This document shows positions 6,453-7,600 of a stretch of 7,600 bases of DNA, piece after piece. The stretch's first letter is position 1. The number at the start of each line of letters is the position of its first letter. The stretch comes from JACPLA01 sp035291905 (GTDB taxonomy: Bacteria > Bacteroidota > Ignavibacteria > UBA10030): NCBI GenBank assembly GCA_035291905.1, contig DATDRF010000264.1:1-7600 (forward strand), read 5' to 3'. Under the pieces are notes generated by a model. The model was given only the letters and a program-made list of their open reading frames with translations, had not been told where the DNA came from and did no database searches. The translations under genes were made by a program, and so were the position numbers.

Positions 6453-7295
6453 GTGAAAAAGCGTTCATGGATCCTCTTCATGCTCTTCATGATGATCTCA
6501 AGCGATACCCTCGAATCGCAATGCTCTGACGCCGGGATATGTTCCATCGGGCACCAGCCTGTTCGACAACAATTCCAGCTCTCGCTCGACTATCTTTTCG
6601 GGAAAAGTTCCAAAACAGACGGGCTGACATTTCATTCAGTCCTTGCGACCGTTTCCGTACCAGCCTTCGAGGACTCCCGCCTCACTTTCTTGCTTCCGTA
6701 CAATTCCCAAAGTGGTCCTCTCGGCTCGGTCTCCGGGATCGGTGATCTCACTGCATTCTGGACCCAGCTGTTCTTTTCGGAAACAGATTTCCGGTTGAGC
6801 GCAAACGTCGGGGCGAGGATTGCACTTGCCGGGGTCAACTCGCGTGACCTCCCCCAGGCCTATCAAAGCGGCCTCGGGACAAACGACCTGTTGGCCGGGA
6901 TATCGCTCGAGACTGGAAAGTGGGATTTCTCCATCGGTTATCAGTTGTCGCGCGGACGCAGCAAGAACACGGTCTCTCGTCTCAGGCGGGGTGACGACCT
7001 TCTCCTCGCCGCGGGTTACGAGGTACCGATGGGGAACCTCACTGCCGTCGGGGAAATCCTCTTCATCAAGCGCCTCCATCAATCGAACGCAGTAACACCC
7101 CCGGCCGCACAACCTCTCCCAATCCCGGGGAGCGATCAGACCCAGATCAACCTCGTGGGGCGGCTCTTGGTTCCTGTCTCGGAGAGAATTCACGCACGGG
7201 GAATGCTCGCCGTGCCGGTCCTCAGGAGGGACGTAAACATCGACGGACTCACGCGAAGCGTTTCACTCTCAGTCGGTTTCACCTACATGTTTTGA
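6453..7295 (+). CDS. Putative outer-membrane beta-barrel protein
   Basis: A 280-residue exported protein. The N-terminus is a signal peptide: KKR, then a hydrophobic core WILFMLFMMI (6-15), with likely cleavage around residues 18-23. The body consists of short alternating amphipathic stretches (for example RLTFLLPYNS, FRLSANVGARIAL, WDFSIGYQLSRG, SLSVGFTYMF) and ends in Phe, as expected for a barrel inserted by the BAM complex. GIGDLTAFW (95-103) and SGLGTNDLLAGI (139-150) resemble repeated features of the PF13557 (Phenol_MetA_deg) putative outer-membrane family; this was matched from memory, not by search. Two cysteines near the mature N-terminus (Cys24, Cys30; CSDAGIC) are the only ones in the protein and are unusual for a barrel. 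The sequence before Cys24 (ESQ) does not fit a lipobox. The substrate is unknown. It lies 12 bp after the GT-C/TPR gene and 8 bp before the SDR gene. Confidence 0.65.
   Translation: MKKRSWILFMLFMMISSDTLESQCSDAGICSIGHQPVRQQFQLSLDYLFGKSSKTDGLTFHSVLATVSVPAFEDSRLTFLLPYNSQSGPLGSVSGIGDLTAFWTQLFFSETDFRLSANVGARIALAGVNSRDLPQAYQSGLGTNDLLAGISLETGKWDFSIGYQLSRGRSKNTVSRLRRGDDLLLAAGYEVPMGNLTAVGEILFIKRLHQSNAVTPPAAQPLPIPGSDQTQINLVGRLLVPVSERIHARGMLAVPVLRRDVNIDGLTRSVSLSVGFTYMF
6474..6491 (+). repeat. 9-bp tandem duplication in signal-peptide coding region
   Basis: CTCTTCATG occurs twice in direct succession, in frame, and encodes Leu-Phe-Met twice in the hydrophobic core of the signal peptide of the barrel protein. 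Gain or loss of a copy would change the core length by three residues without a frameshift. Confidence 0.7.
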
Positions 7296-7303
7296 TCGTT
7301 GAA

Positions 7304-7600
7304 ATGAAGAACGTTCTCGTCACAGGTGGCACAGGCTTCATCGGCTCGAATCTTTCGGCCGCCCTCATCGAACGCGGATATTCAGTGCGTGCTTTCCATC
7401 GGGCCTCTTCTGACCTCACCGCCATCGCCGACCTGGACGTGGAACACTTTCACGGGGACCTGCGTGATCCGGAAGCGCTTCGTAAGGCAGTGAAGGGATG
7501 CGATACCGTTTTTCATGTCGGCGCCCTCGTCTCCTATTGGCGGAGGCAGCGGGAAGAAATGTATGACATCAACATCGGCGGCACGAGAAACGTCGTCGGG
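7304..7600 (+). CDS. Extended SDR, NAD(P)-dependent epimerase/reductase, 3'-truncated
   Basis: The first 99 residues of an extended short-chain dehydrogenase/reductase. The Rossmann dinucleotide motif TGGTGFIG (7-14) follows directly after the first strand. GDLRD (51-55) supplies the adenine-side Asp, FHVGALVSYW (70-79) is the strand 4 region, and NIGGTRNVV (90-98) is the helix motif typical of extended SDRs. The ALVSYWRRQREEMY block resembles dihydroflavonol-4-reductase-like and hopanoid-associated (HpnA-like) epimerases. The catalytic Tyr-x-x-x-Lys lies beyond the window, so activity and substrate cannot be assigned. ATG 7304 is preferred; an in-frame TTG at 7292 overlaps the barrel gene's stop and is a weaker alternative. 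No clear Shine-Dalgarno sequence is seen; translation may depend on coupling to the upstream gene, which ends 8 bp earlier. Confidence 0.85.
   Translation, partial: MKNVLVTGGTGFIGSNLSAALIERGYSVRAFHRASSDLTAIADLDVEHFHGDLRDPEALRKAVKGCDTVFHVGALVSYWRRQREEMYDINIGGTRNVVG

Noticed and set aside
6513..6524. A possible lipoprotein cleavage site at Cys24 of the barrel protein.
   Set aside because: The residues before the Cys (Glu-Ser-Gln) do not fit the lipobox consensus, so signal peptidase I cleavage is more likely.
6636..7193. A 185-codon open frame on the - strand opposite the barrel protein.
   Set aside because: It has no recognisable motifs, while the + strand frame has a signal peptide, barrel-like strands and good spacing to its neighbours.
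1..7600. CRISPR arrays, tRNAs, insertion sequences, riboswitches, or a defence or toxin-antitoxin system.
   Set aside because: The window is almost wholly filled by seven same-strand genes of recognisable families. No periodic repeats, transposase motifs, inverted repeats or structured noncoding stretches were seen.

Overview
This is a compact, moderately GC-rich (mid-50% by eye) stretch of bacterial chromosome in which all seven recognisable genes lie on the + strand. The largest untranslated gap is 23 bp, and three junctions are overlaps of 4-11 bp. The organism is probably Gram-negative: one product looks like an outer-membrane beta-barrel, with a signal peptide and a terminal Phe. Gene style (hexameric-type citrate synthase, standalone hemerythrin protein, tightly packed genes) fits the Bacteroidota/Chlorobiota/Ignavibacteria side of the tree. 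That placement is impressionistic and of low confidence.

Layout. 1-868: C-terminal two thirds of a type II citrate synthase, cut by the left edge. 892-1362: a small hemerythrin-domain protein. 1372-2532: a GT28/MGDG-synthase-like glycosyltransferase of the diacylglycerol-glycosylating type. 2522-3325: an alpha/beta-hydrolase with an intact Ser-Asp-His triad. 3322-4014: a family 5 (UDGb) uracil-DNA glycosylase with an apparent Fe-S cysteine set. 4011-6440: an 809-residue fusion of a multi-pass GT-C-type glycosyltransferase with a C-terminal TPR domain. 6453-7295: a secreted, probably outer-membrane beta-barrel protein. 7304-end: the N-terminal Rossmann part of an extended SDR (NAD-dependent epimerase/dihydroflavonol-reductase type), cut by the right edge.

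The spacing suggests one transcript, at least from the glycosyltransferase at 1372 to the barrel protein, with translational coupling through the overlaps. No single pathway explains the whole set. A loose envelope/glycolipid theme (lipid glycosyltransferase, GT-C membrane glycosyltransferase, outer-membrane protein, sugar-epimerase-like SDR) is interleaved with housekeeping genes (citrate synthase, DNA repair, hemerythrin, hydrolase). I saw no RNA genes, CRISPR, insertion sequences, terminators or promoters. I did not find a convincing undescribed system; the most unusual single object is the GT-C/TPR fusion.
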